From: Xylocopa sonorina
Lineage: Eukaryota; Arthropoda; Insecta; Hymenoptera; Apidae
Reading direction: 5' to 3'
Assembly: GCF_050948175.1 (NCBI RefSeq)
Contig: NW_027490149.1
Location: 186,001 to 250,000 of the forward strand
Length of the DNA stretch: 64,000 nucleotides
Numbering within the stretch: the first letter of the stretch is position 1; each line of letters begins with the position of its first letter. Below the pieces are notes generated by a model that was not told the DNA's origin, searched no databases, and saw only the letters and a program-made list of their open reading frames with translations. Made by a program: the position numbers and the translations under genes. Shown piece by piece: positions 53,729-64,000 of the stretch.

Positions 53729-54901
53729 ATAGCGTTTGCAAATGTCTACCTATCGTAGCAGTAGTGTTCTAATGCTTCTTAGAACGCGATATCGCATCTC
53801 ATTTCTATGTTTCATGGTAAGATACAATATGATTTGCGAAGTGTTATGTATTCCTCGTCTACACTTCAAATGAATGTGAATGCGACACTTCCTCGCTAGG
53901 AAATAGCGTTTGCAGATGTCTACGTATCGGAGCAATAGAGTTCAAATGCTTCTCAAAACGCGATATCGCATCTCATTTCTATGTTTCATGGTAAGATATA
54001 ATCCGATTTGCGAAGTGTTATGTATTCCTCGGCTACACTTCAAATGAATGTAAATGCGACACTTCTTTGCATGGAAATAGCGATTGCAGATGTCTACGTA
54101 TCGTAGCAGTAGAGTTCTAATGCTTCTTAAAACGCGATATCGCATCTCATTTCTATGTTTCATGGTAAGATATAATATGATTTGCGGAGTGTTATGTATT
54201 CCTCGTCTACACTTCAAATGAATGTAAATGCGACACTTCCTTGCAAGGAAATAGCGTTTGCAAATGTCTACCTATCGTAGCAGTAGTGTTCTAATGCTTC
54301 TTAGAACGCGATATCGCATCTCATTTCTATGTTTCATGGTAAGATACAATATGATTTGCGAAGTGTTATGTATTCCTCGTCTACACTTCAAATGAATGTG
54401 AATGCGACACTTCCTCGCTAGGAAATAGCGTTTGCAGATGTCTACGTATCGGAGCAATAGAGTTCAAATGCTTCTCAAAACGCGATATCGCATCTCATTT
54501 CTATGTTTCATGGTAAGATATAATCCGATTTGCGAAGTGTTATGTATTCCTCGGCTACAATTCAAATGAATGTAAATGCGACACTTCTTTGCAAGGAAAT
54601 AGCGATTGCAGATGTCTACGTATCGTAGCAATAGAGTTCTTATGATTCTTAAAACGCGATATCGCATCTCATTTCTATGTTTCATGGTAAGATACAATAT
54701 GATTTGCGAAGTGTTATGTATTCCTCGTCTACACTTCAAATGAATGTGAATGCGACACTTCCTCGCTGGGAAATAGCGTTTGCAGATGTCTACGTATCGA
54801 AGCAATAGAGTTCAAATGCTTCTTAAAACGAGATATTGCATCACATATCTATGATTCATGATAAGATATAATATTCATTGCGAAGTGTTATGCATTCCTC
54901 G

Positions 54902-57900
54902 TCTACGATTCAAATGAATGTAAATGCGACACTTCCTTGCAAGGAAATAGCGTTTGCAGATGTCTACGTATCGTAGCAATAGCGTTCTTATGATTCTTAA
55001 AACGCGATATCGCATCTCATTTCTATGTTTCATGGTAAGGTATAATATGATTTGCGAAGTGTTATGTATCCGTCGTCTACACTTCAAATGAATGTAAATG
55101 GGACACTTTCTCGCAAGGAACTAGCGTTTGCAGATGTCTACGTATCTTAGCAATATAGTTCTTATGATTCTTAAAACGCGATATCGCATCACATTTCTAT
55201 GTTTCATGGTAAGATATAATATGATTTGCGGAGTGTTATGTATTCCTCGTCTACACTTCAAATGAATGTAAATGCGACACTTCCTTGCAAGGAAATAGCG
55301 TTTGCAGATGTCTACGGATCGTAGCAATAGAGTTCTAATGCTTCTTAAAACGAGATATTGCATCTCAAATCTATATTTCATGATAAGATATAATATTCAT
55401 TGCGAAGTGTTATGCATTCCTCGTCTACGATTCAAATGAATGTAAATGCGACACTTCCTTGCAAGGAAATAGCGATTGCAGATGTCTACGTATCGTAGCA
55501 GTAGAGTTCTTATGATTCTTAAAACGCGATATCGCAACTCATTTCTATGTTTCATGGTAAGATATAATATGATTTGCGAAGTGTTATGTATTCTTCGTCT
55601 ACGCATCAAATGAATGTAAATGAGACACTTCCTTGCAAGGAAATAGCGTTTGCAGATGTCTACGTATCGTAGCAATAGAGTTCTTATGATTCTTAAAAAG
55701 CGATATCGCATCTCATTTCTATGTTTCATGGTAAAGTATAATATGATTTGCGAAGTGTTATGTATCCGTCGTCTACACTTCAAATGAATGTAAATGCGAC
55801 ACTTTCTTGCAAGGAAATAGCGTTTGCAGATGTCTACGTATCGTAGCAATAGAGTTCTTATGATTCTTAAAACGCGATATCGCATCTCATTTCTATGCTT
55901 CATGGTAAGGTATAATATGATTTGCGAACTGTTATGTATCCGTCGTCTACACTTCAAATGAATGTAAATGCGACACTTCCTTGCAAGGAAATAGCGTTTG
56001 CAGATGTCTACGTATCGTAGCAATAGAGTTCTAATGCTTCTTAAAACGCGATATCGCATCTCATTTCTATGTTTCATGGTAAGATATAATATGATTTGCG
56101 ATGTGTTATGTATTCAACGTCTACACTTCAAATGAATGTGAATGTGACACTTCCTCGCTAGGAAATAGCGTTTGCAGATGTCTGCGTATCTTAGCAATAG
56201 AGTTCTTATGATTCTTAAATCGCGATATCGCATCTCATTTCTATGTTTCGTGGTAAGATATAATCTGATTTGCGGCGTGTTATGTATTCCTCGTCTACAC
56301 TTCAAATGAATGTAAATGCGACACTTCCTTGCAAGGAAATAGCGTTTGCAAATGTCTACCTATCGTAGCAGTTGTGTTCTAATGCTTCTTAGAACGCGAT
56401 ATCGCATCTCATTTCTATGCTTCATGGTAAGGTATAATATGATTTGCGAACTGTTATGTATCCGTCGTCTACACTTCAAATGAATGTAAATGCGACACTT
56501 CTTTGCAAGGAAATAGCGTTTGCAGATGTCTACGTATCGTTGCAATAGAGTTCATATGATTCTTAAAACGCGATATCACATCTCATTTCTAAGTTTAATG
56601 GTAAGATATAATATGATTTGCGGATTGTTATGTATTCCTCGTCTACACTTCAAATGAATGTGAATGCGACACTTCCTCGCTGGGAAATAGCGTTTGCAGA
56701 TGTCTACGTATCGTAGCAATAGAGTTCTTATGATTCTTAAAACGCGATATTGCATCTGATTTCTATGTTTCATGGTAAGATATAATATGATTTGCGAAGT
56801 GTTATGTATTCCTCGTCTACACATCAAATGAATGTAAATGCGACACTTTCTTGCAAGGAAATAGCGTTTGCAGATGTCTACGTATAGAAGCAATAGAGTT
56901 CAAATGCTTCTTAAAACGAGATATTGCTTCTCATATCTATGTTTCATGATAAGATATAATATTCATTGCGAAGTGTTATGTATTCCTCGTCTACGATTCA
57001 AATGAATGTAAATGCGACACTTCCTTGCAAGGAAATAGCGTTTGCAGATGTCTACGTATCGTAGCAATAGAGTTCTAATGCTTCTTAAAACGCGATATCG
57101 CATCTCATTTCTATGTTTCATGGTAAGATATTATATGATTTGCGAAGTGTCATGTATTCCTCGTCTACACTTCAAATGAATGTAAATGCGACACTTCTTT
57201 GCAAGGAAATAGCGTTTGCAGATGTCTACGTATCGTTGCAATAGAGTTCATATGATTCTTAAAACGCGATATCACATCTCATTTCTATGTTTAATGGTAA
57301 GATATAATATGATTTGCGGATTGTTATGTATTCCTCGTCTACACTTCAAATGAATGTGAATGCGACACTTCCTCGCTGGGAAATAGCGTTTGCAGATGTC
57401 TACGTATCGTAGCAATAGAGTTCTTATGATTCTTAAAACGCGATATTGCATCTGATTTCTATGTTTCATGGTAAGATATAATATGATTTGCGAAGTGTTA
57501 TGTATTCCTCGTCTACACATCAAATGAATGTAAATGCGACACTTTCTTGCAAGGAAATAGCGTTTGCAGATGTCTACGTATCGAAACAATAGAGTTCAAA
57601 TGCTTCTTAAAACGAGATATTGCATCTCATATCTATGTTTCATGATAAGATATAATATTCATTGCGAAGTGTTATGTATTTCTCGTCTACGATTCAAATG
57701 AATGTAAATGCGACACTTCCTTGCAAGGAAATAGCGTTTGCAGATGTCTACGTATCGTAGCAATAGCGTTCTTATGATTCTTAAAACGCGATATCGCATC
57801 TCATTTCTATGTTTCATGGTAAGGTATAATATGATTTGCGAAGTGTTATGTATCCGTCGTCTACACTTCAAATGAATGTAAATGGGACACTTTCTCGCAA

Positions 57901-58123
57901 GGAACTAGCGTTTGCAGATGTCTACGTATCTTAGCAATATAGTTCTTATGATTCTTAAAACGCGATATCGCATCACATTTCTATGTTTCATGGTAAGATA
58001 TAATATGATTTGCGGAGTGTTATGTATTCCTCGTCTACACTTCAAATGAATGTAAATGCGACACTTCCTTGCAAGGAAATAGCGTTTGCAGATGTCTACG
58101 GATCGTAGCAATAGAGTTCAAAT
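54902..58123. repeat. Mixed monomers bounded by a repeated 438-bp segment
   Basis: About 54902-55339 recurs at 57686-58123, 2784 bp (16 monomers) later, sharing AGCGTTCTTATG, TATCCGTCGTC, GGGACACTTTCTCGC, GGAACTAGCG, ATCTTAGCAATATAG and CTACGGATCG. Between them lie several TATCCGTCGTC units (near 55766, 55942 and 56462) and a four-monomer duplication with a 696-bp offset (56576-56893 to 57272-57589). No gene is visible. Confidence 0.72.
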
Positions 58124-58469
58124 GCTTCCTTAAACGAGATATTGCATCTCATATCTATGTTTCATTATAAGATATAATATTCATTGCGAAGTGTTATGCA
58201 TTCCTCGTCTACGATTCAAATGGATGTAAATGTGACACTTCCTTGCTAGGAAATAGCGTTTGCAGATGTCTACGTATCGAAGCAATAGAGTTCAAATGCT
58301 TCTTAAAACGCGATATCGCATCTCATTTCTATGTTTCATGGTAAGATATAATATAATTTGCGAAGTATCATGTATTCCTCGTCTACACTTCAAATGAATG
58401 TAAATGCGACACTTCCTTGCAAGGAAATAGCGTTTGCAGATGTCTACGTATCGTAGCAGTTGAGTTCTA

Positions 58470-61400
58470 ATGCTTCTTAAAACGCGATATCGCATCTCAT
58501 TTCTATGTTTCATGGTAAGATATTATATGATTTGCGAAGTGTCATGTATTCCTCGTCTACACTTCAAATGAATGTAAATGCGACACTTCTTTGCAAGGAA
58601 ATAGCGTTTGCAGATGTCTACGTATCGTTGCAATAGAGTTCATATGATTTTTAAAACGCGATATCACATCTCATTTCTATGTTTAATGGTAAGATATAAT
58701 ATGATTTGCGAATTGTTATGTATTCCTCGTCTACACTTCAAATGAATGTGAATGCGACACTTCCTCGCTGGGAAATAGCGTTTGCAGATGTCTACGTATC
58801 GTAGCAATAGAGTTCTAATGCTTCTTAAAACGCGATATCGCATCTCATTTCTATGTTTCATGGTAAGATATAATATGATTTGCGAAGTGTTATGTATTCC
58901 TCGCCTACACTTCAAATGAATGTAAATGCGACACTTCTTGGCTAGGAAATAGCGTTTGCAAATGTCTACCTATCGCAGCAATAGTGTTCTAATGCTTCTT
59001 AAAACGCGATATCGCATCTCATTTCTATGTTTCATGGTAAGATATAATATGATTTGCGAAGTATCATGTATTCCTCGTCTACACTTCAAATGAATGTAAA
59101 TGCGACACTTCCTTGCTAGGAAATAGCGTCTGCAGATGTCTAGGTATCGTAGCAATAGCGTTTTAATGCTTCTTAAAACGCGATATCGCATCTCATTTCT
59201 ATGTTTCATGGTAAGATATAACATGATTTGCGAAGTGTTATGTATTCCTCGCCTACACTTCAAATGAATGTAAATGCGACACTTCTTGGCTAGGAAATAG
59301 CGTTTGCAAATGTCTACCTATCGCAGCAATAGTGTTCTAATGCTTCTTAAAACGCGATATCGCATCTCATTTCTATGTTTCATGGTAAGATATAACATGA
59401 TTTGCGAAGTGTTATGTATTCCTCGTCTACGATTCAAATGAATGTAAATGCGACAGTTCCTTGCAAGGAAATAGCGTTTGCAGATGTCTGCGTATCGTAG
59501 AGATAGAGTTCTTATGATTCTTAAAAGGCGATATCGCATCTCGTGTCTACGTTTCATGGTAAGGTATAATATGATATGCGATGTGTTATGTATTCCTCGT
59601 CTACGCTTCAAATGAATGTAAATGTGACATTTCCTTGCAAGGAAATAGCGTTTGCAGATGTCTACCTATCGTAGCAATAGAGACCTAGTGCTTCTTAAAA
59701 CGCGATATCGCATCTCATTTCTATGTTTCATGGTAAGATATAATATGATTTGCGAAGTGTCATGTATTCCTCGTCTACACTTCAAATGAATGTAAATGCG
59801 ACACTTCCTTGCAACGAAATAGCGTTTGCAGATGTCTACGTATCGTAGCAATAGTGTTCTAATGCTTCTTAAAACGCGATATCGCATCTAATTTCTATGT
59901 TTCATATTAAGATATAATATGATTTGCGAAGTATCATGTATTCCTCGTCTACACTTCAAATGAATGTAAATGCGACACTTCCTTGCTAGGAAATAGCGAT
60001 TGCAGATGTCTACGTATCGTAGCAATAGAGTTCTAATGCTTCTTAAAACGCGATATCGCATCTCATTTCTATGTTTCATGGTAAGATATTATATGATTTG
60101 CGAAGTGTCATGTATTCCTCGTCTACACTTCAAATGAATGTAAATGCGACACTTCCTTGCAAGGAAATAGCGTTTGCAGATGTCTACGTATCGTAGCAAT
60201 AGAGTTCTTATGATTCTTAACACGCGATATTGCATCTGATTTCTATGTTTCATGGTAAGATATAATATGATTTGCGAAGTGTTATGTATTCCTCGTCTAC
60301 ACATCAAATGAATGTAAATGCGACACTTTCTTGCAAGGAACTAGCGTTTGCAGATGTCTACGTATCGAAGCAATAGAGTTCAAATGCTTCTTAAAACGAG
60401 ATATTGCATCTCATATCTATGTTTCATGATAAGATATAATATTCATTGCGAAGTGTTATGCATTCCTTGTCTACGATTCAAATGAATGTAAATGCGACAC
60501 TTCCTTGCAAGGAAATGGCGTTTGCAGATGTCTACGTATCGTAGTAATAGAGTTCTTATGATTCTTAAAACGTGATATCGCATCTCATTTCTATGCTTCA
60601 TGGTAAGGTATAATATGATTTGCGAACTGTTATGTATCCGTCGTCTACACTTCAAATGAATGTAAATGCGACACTTCCTTGCAAGGAAATAGCGTTTGCA
60701 GATGTCTACGTATCGTAGCAATAGAGTTCTAATGCTTCTTAAAACGCGATATCGCATCTCATTTCTATGTTTCATGGTAAGATATAATGTGATTTGCGAA
60801 GTGTTATGTATTCCTCGTCTACACTTCAAATGAATGTGAATGTGACACTTCCTCGCTAGGAAATAGCGTTTGCAGATGTCTGCGTATCGTAGCAGTAGAG
60901 TTCTAATGCTTCTTAAAATGCGATATCGCAACTCATTTCTACGTTTCATGGTAAGATACAATATGATTTGCGAAGTGTTATGTATTCCTCGTCTACACTT
61001 CAAATGAATGTGAATGCGACACTTCCTCGCTAGGAAATAGCGTCTGCAGATGTCTACGTATCGAAGCAATGGAGTTCAAATGCTTCTTAAAACGAGATAT
61101 TGCATCTCATATCTATGTTTCATGATAAGATATAATATTCATTGCGAAGTGTTATGCATTCTTCGCCTACGATTCAAATGAATGTAAATGCAACACTTCC
61201 TTGCAAGGAAATAGCGTTTGCAGATGTCTACGTATCGTAGCAGTTGAGTTCTAATGCTTCTTAAAACGCGATATCGCACCTCATTTCTATGTTTCATGGT
61301 AAGATATAATATGATTTGCGGAGTGTTATGAATTCCTCGTCTACACTTCAAATGAATGTAAATGCGACACTTCCTTGCAAGGATATAGCGTTTGCAGATG

Positions 61401-62850
61401 TCTACGTATCGAAGCAACAGAGTTCAAATGCTTCTTAAAACGAGATATTGCATCTCATATCTATATTTCATGATAAGATATAATATTCATTGCGAAGTGT
61501 TATGCATTCCTCGTCTACGATTCAAATGAATGTAAATGCGACACTTCCTTGCAAGGAAATACCGTTTGCAGATGTCTACGGATCGTAGCAATAGAGTTCT
61601 AATGCTTCTTAAAACGCGATATCGCATCTCATTTCTATGTTTCATGGTAAGATATAATACGATTTGCGAAGTGTTATGTATTCCTCGGCTACACTTCAAA
61701 TGAATGTAAATGCGACACTTCTTTGCAAGGAAATAGCGATTGCAGATGTCTACGTATCGTAGCAGTAGAGTTCTAATGCTTCTTAAAACGCGATATCGCA
61801 TCTCATTTCTATGTTTCATGGTAAGATATAATATGATTTGCGGAGTGTTATGTATTCCTCGTCTACACTTCAAATGAATGTAAATGCGACACTTCCTTGC
61901 AAGGAAATAGCGTTTGCAAATGTCTACCGATCGTAGCAGTAGTGTTCTAATGCTTCTTAGAACGCGATATCGCATCTCATTTCTATGTTTCATGGTAAGA
62001 TACAATATGATTTGCGAAGTGTTATGTATTCCTCGTCTACACTTCAAATGAATGTGAATGCGACACTTCCTCGCTAGGAAATAGCGTTTGCAGATGTCTA
62101 CGTATCGGAGCAATAGAGTTCAAATGCTTCTCAAAACGCGATATCGCATCTCATTTCTATGTTTCATGGTAAGATATAATCCGATTTGCGAAGTGTTATG
62201 TATTCCTCGGCTACACTTCAAATGAATGTAAATGCGACACTTCTTTGCAAGGAAATAGCGATTGCAGATGTCTACGTATCGTAGCAGTAGAGTTCTAATG
62301 CTTCTTAAAACGCGATATCGCATCTCATTTCTATGTTTCATGGTAAGATATAATATGATTTGCGGAGTGTTATGTATTCCTCGTCTACACTTCAAATGAA
62401 TGTAAATGCGACACTTCCTTGCAAGGAAATAGCGTTTGCAAATGTCTACCTATCGTAGCAGTAGTGTTCTAATGCTTCTTAGAACGCGATATCGCATCTC
62501 ATTTCTATGTTTCATGGTAAGATACAATATGATTTGCGAAGTGTTATGTATTCCTCGTCTACACTTCAAATGAATGTGAATGCGACACTTCCTCGCTAGG
62601 AAATAGCGTTTGCAGATGTCTACGTATCGGAGCAATAGAGTTCAAATGCTTCTCAAAACGCGATATCGCATCTCATTTCTATGTTTCATGGTAAGATATA
62701 ATCCGATTTGCGAAGTGTTATGTATTCCTCGGCTACAATTCAAATGAATGTAAATGCGACACTTCTTTGCAAGGAAATAGCGATTGCAGATGTCTACGTA
62801 TCGTAGCAATAGAGTTCTTATGATTCTTAAAACGCGATATCGCATCTCAT
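58470..62850. repeat. Third copy of the 49.8-54.7 kb region, missing three monomers
   Basis: Matches about 49770-50700 at an offset of 8700 bp (50 x 174). After about 59342-59400 it matches at 8178 bp (47 x 174), so 522 bp are absent here relative to copy 2. The units lost correspond to about 50700-51221. The match continues through the rest of the 21-monomer HOR and the following trimer series, up to roughly 62850-63000. Confidence 0.85.
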
Positions 62851-64000
62851 TTCTATGTTTCATGGTAAGATACAATATGATTTGCGAAGTGTTATGTATT
62901 CCTCGTCGACACTTCAAATGAATGCGAATGCGACACTTCCTCGCTAGGAAACAGCGTTTGCAGATGTCTACGTATCGAAGCAACAGAGTTCAAATGCTTC
63001 TTAAGACGAGATATTGTTTCTCATATCTATGTTTCATGATAAGATATAATATTCATTGCGAAGTGTTATGCATTCCTCGTCTACGATTCAAATGAATGTA
63101 AATGCTACACTTCCTTGCAAGGAAATAGCGTTTGCAGATGTCTACGTATCGTAGCAATAGAGTTCTTATGATTCTTAAAACGCGATATCGCATCACATTA
63201 CTATGCTTCATGGTAAGGTATAATATGATTTGCGAACTGTTATGTATCCGTCGTCTACACTTCAAATGAATGTAAATGCGACACTTCCTTGCAAGGATAT
63301 AGCGTTTGCAGATGTCTACGTATCGAAGCAATAGAGTTCAAATGCTTCTTAAAACGAGATATTGCATCTCATATCTATATTTCATGATAAGATATAATAT
63401 TCATTGCGAAGTGTTATGCATTCCTCGTCTACGATTCAAATGAATGTAAATGCGACACTTCCTTGCAGGGAAATACCGTTTGCAGATGTCTACGGATCGT
63501 AGCAATAGAGTTCAAATGCTTCTCAAAACGCGATATCGCATCTCATTTCTATGTTTCATGGTAAGATATAATCCGATTTGCGAAGTGTTATGTATTCCTC
63601 GGCTACAATTCAAATGAATGTAAATGCGACACTTCTTTGCAAGGAAATAGCGATTGCAGATGTCTACGTATCGTAGCAATAGAGTTCTTATGATTCTTAA
63701 AACGCGATATCGCATCTCATTTCTATGTTTCATGGTAAGATACAATATGATTTGCGAAGTGTTATGTATTCCTCGTCGACACTTCAAATGAATGCGAATG
63801 CGACACTTCCTCGCTAGGAAACAGCGTTTGCAGATGTCTACGTATCGAAGCAACAGAGTTCAAATGCTTCTTAAGACGAGATATTGTTTCTCATATCTAT
63901 GTTTCATGATAAGATATAATATTCATTGCGAAGTGTTATGCATTCCTCGTCTACGATTCAAATGAATGTAAATGCTACACTTCCTTGCAAGGAAATAGCG
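62631..64000. repeat. Five-monomer tandem duplication running off the window
   Basis: The block starting near 62631 (TTCAAATGCTTCTCAAAACG, ATAATCCGATTTGCG, CCTCGTCGACAC, GAATGCGAATGCG, AACAGAGTTC, TTAAGACGAGATATTGTTTC) repeats 870 bp later from about 63501 to the window end. The second copy is cut by the edge, so the array continues to the right. Confidence 0.85.

Larger units (their letters stand above)
53588..53761. repeat. Representative type A monomer
   Basis: This unit is close to the common form. In order it has TAGAGTTCTAATGCTTC, an ACGCGATATCGC block, CTCATTTCTATG, CATGGTAAG, ATAATATGATTTGCGG, TTATGTATTCCTCG, ACTTCAAATGAATG, the perfect TTCCTTGCAAGGAA dyad, and TAGCGTTTGCAAATG. It differs from the commonest state at a few sites (GCGGAG for GCGAAG, CAAATG for CAGATG, CCTATCG for CGTATCG). 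GATATC in the first dyad is an EcoRV site present in most type A units, so the array should be visible as a 174-bp ladder. Confidence 0.9.
53414..54640. repeat. Three-monomer tandem amplification (TCGGCTAC units)
   Basis: CCTCGGCTACA recurs near 53506, 54028 and 54550, spaced 522 bp. It is linked to ATAATACGATTTGCG or ATAATCCGATTTGCG and to AGCGATTGCAG. Type A units with GATACAATATG and ATCGGAGCAATAG complete each trio. The series is copied again near 61592-62820. Confidence 0.82.
1..64000. repeat. 174-bp satellite DNA array, whole window
   Basis: The same unit repeats head to tail from the first base to the last, about 368 times. The unit start (TAG followed by AGTTC, CTTTC, TGTTC or GGTTC) falls at 1, 175 and 349 and still keeps a 174-bp step at the far end of the window. 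The consensus read by eye has about 63 G or C in 174 bases. I saw no inverted units, no unique spacer and no inserted element. The length is close to one nucleosome plus linker, as is common for centromeric satellites. Such arrays are usually structural heterochromatin; centromere function here is inference. I do not recognise the family. Confidence 0.98.

Noticed and set aside
704..63853. More than a hundred minus-strand ORFs of 61 to 251 codons encoding Arg/Lys/Leu-rich repeat peptides.
   Set aside because: All are the same 58-codon frame of the 174-bp satellite. Boundaries are set by monomer subtype (TGA in TTCAAATG units) or indels, amino-acid changes are frequent, and there is no unique sequence, promoter or conserved start.
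1..64000. CRISPR array.
   Set aside because: Units are 174 bp and contiguous, with no short direct repeat separated by unique spacers and no cas genes.
1..64000. CENP-B box (TTCG followed by four bases, A, two bases and CGGG).
   Set aside because: I found no match. The nearest look-alike is CTTCCTTGCAAGGAAAT in dyad 2, which lacks the TTCG and CGGG cores.
1..64000. Bacterial-type -10 boxes (TATAAT in GATATAATATG) and TATA boxes.
   Set aside because: The motif is part of the monomer and repeats in most units. AT-rich sequence makes it likely by chance, and no gene follows.
1..64000. Transposon, LINE, LTR or insertion sequence.
   Set aside because: No break in the 174-bp phase large enough for an insertion exists; total net length change over the window is only a few bases.
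1..64000. tRNA, rRNA or other structured RNA gene.
   Set aside because: No cloverleaf or rRNA-like segment is seen. The hairpins present are the short repeated dyads.
1..64000. Telomeric repeats (TTAGG, TTAGGC, TTTAGGG).
   Set aside because: No tandem run of these motifs occurs.
1..64000. Assignment to a known satellite such as alpha satellite or the Arabidopsis 178-bp repeat.
   Set aside because: Only the unit length is similar. The sequence does not resemble what I know of those families, and length alone is not evidence.

Overview
The whole 64 kb window is one uninterrupted satellite DNA array. A 174-bp, AT-rich unit (about 36% G+C for the consensus I derived by eye) repeats head to tail roughly 368 times, always in the same orientation. 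I find no single-copy sequence, protein-coding gene, RNA gene, transposon, telomere repeat or CRISPR structure. This points to a eukaryotic heterochromatic block, with a centromere or pericentromere the most natural candidate, but the sequence does not prove which. I do not recognise the satellite family and cannot name the species. CpG is not depleted in the monomer (about 9 per unit, roughly 1.6 times expectation), which argues against a heavily CpG-methylated vertebrate or plant genome and fits many invertebrates. That is inference only.

Monomer anatomy, numbered from the TAGAGTTC at window position 1. Each typical unit carries three short inverted repeats: GCGATATCGC near the start, TTCCTTGCAAGGAA (or a one-base-changed form) past the middle, and CTACG-TAT-CGTAG near the end. 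A diverged subfamily ('type B': TTCAAATG, GAGATATTGC, CTCATATC, ATATTCATTGCG, TTATGCATTCC) has lost the first dyad and recurs every few units. Because 174 is 58 codons and one minus-strand frame of the consensus lacks stops, long repetitive minus-strand ORFs appear everywhere. They are by-products of the repeat, not genes.

Layout. (1) 1-20188: irregular mosaic of older local duplications, holding all eight single-base indels I could locate. (2) 20189-34282: a higher-order repeat (HOR) domain with six successive units of 10, 12, 11, 12, 16 and 11 monomers and private variants. (3) 34283-42185: a 14-monomer HOR of 2433 bp in two near-identical copies, flanked by partial copies and marked by a 3-bp deletion. 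(4) 42186-46044: short three-monomer amplifications. (5) 46045-64000: a 21-monomer HOR of 3654 bp in tandem, a third copy about 8.2 kb downstream lacking three monomers, and nested 3-, 4- and 5-monomer duplications running off the right edge.

The phase of the monomer start tracks exactly through the window once these indels are counted: it is +4 at 20 kb, still +4 at 36.0 kb, and -5 at 63.85 kb after three 3-bp deletions. The window therefore records satellite evolution by unequal exchange: an older indel-bearing flank beside several recently homogenised HOR domains. No classical CENP-B box was found; the dyads are the best candidates for a functional signal.
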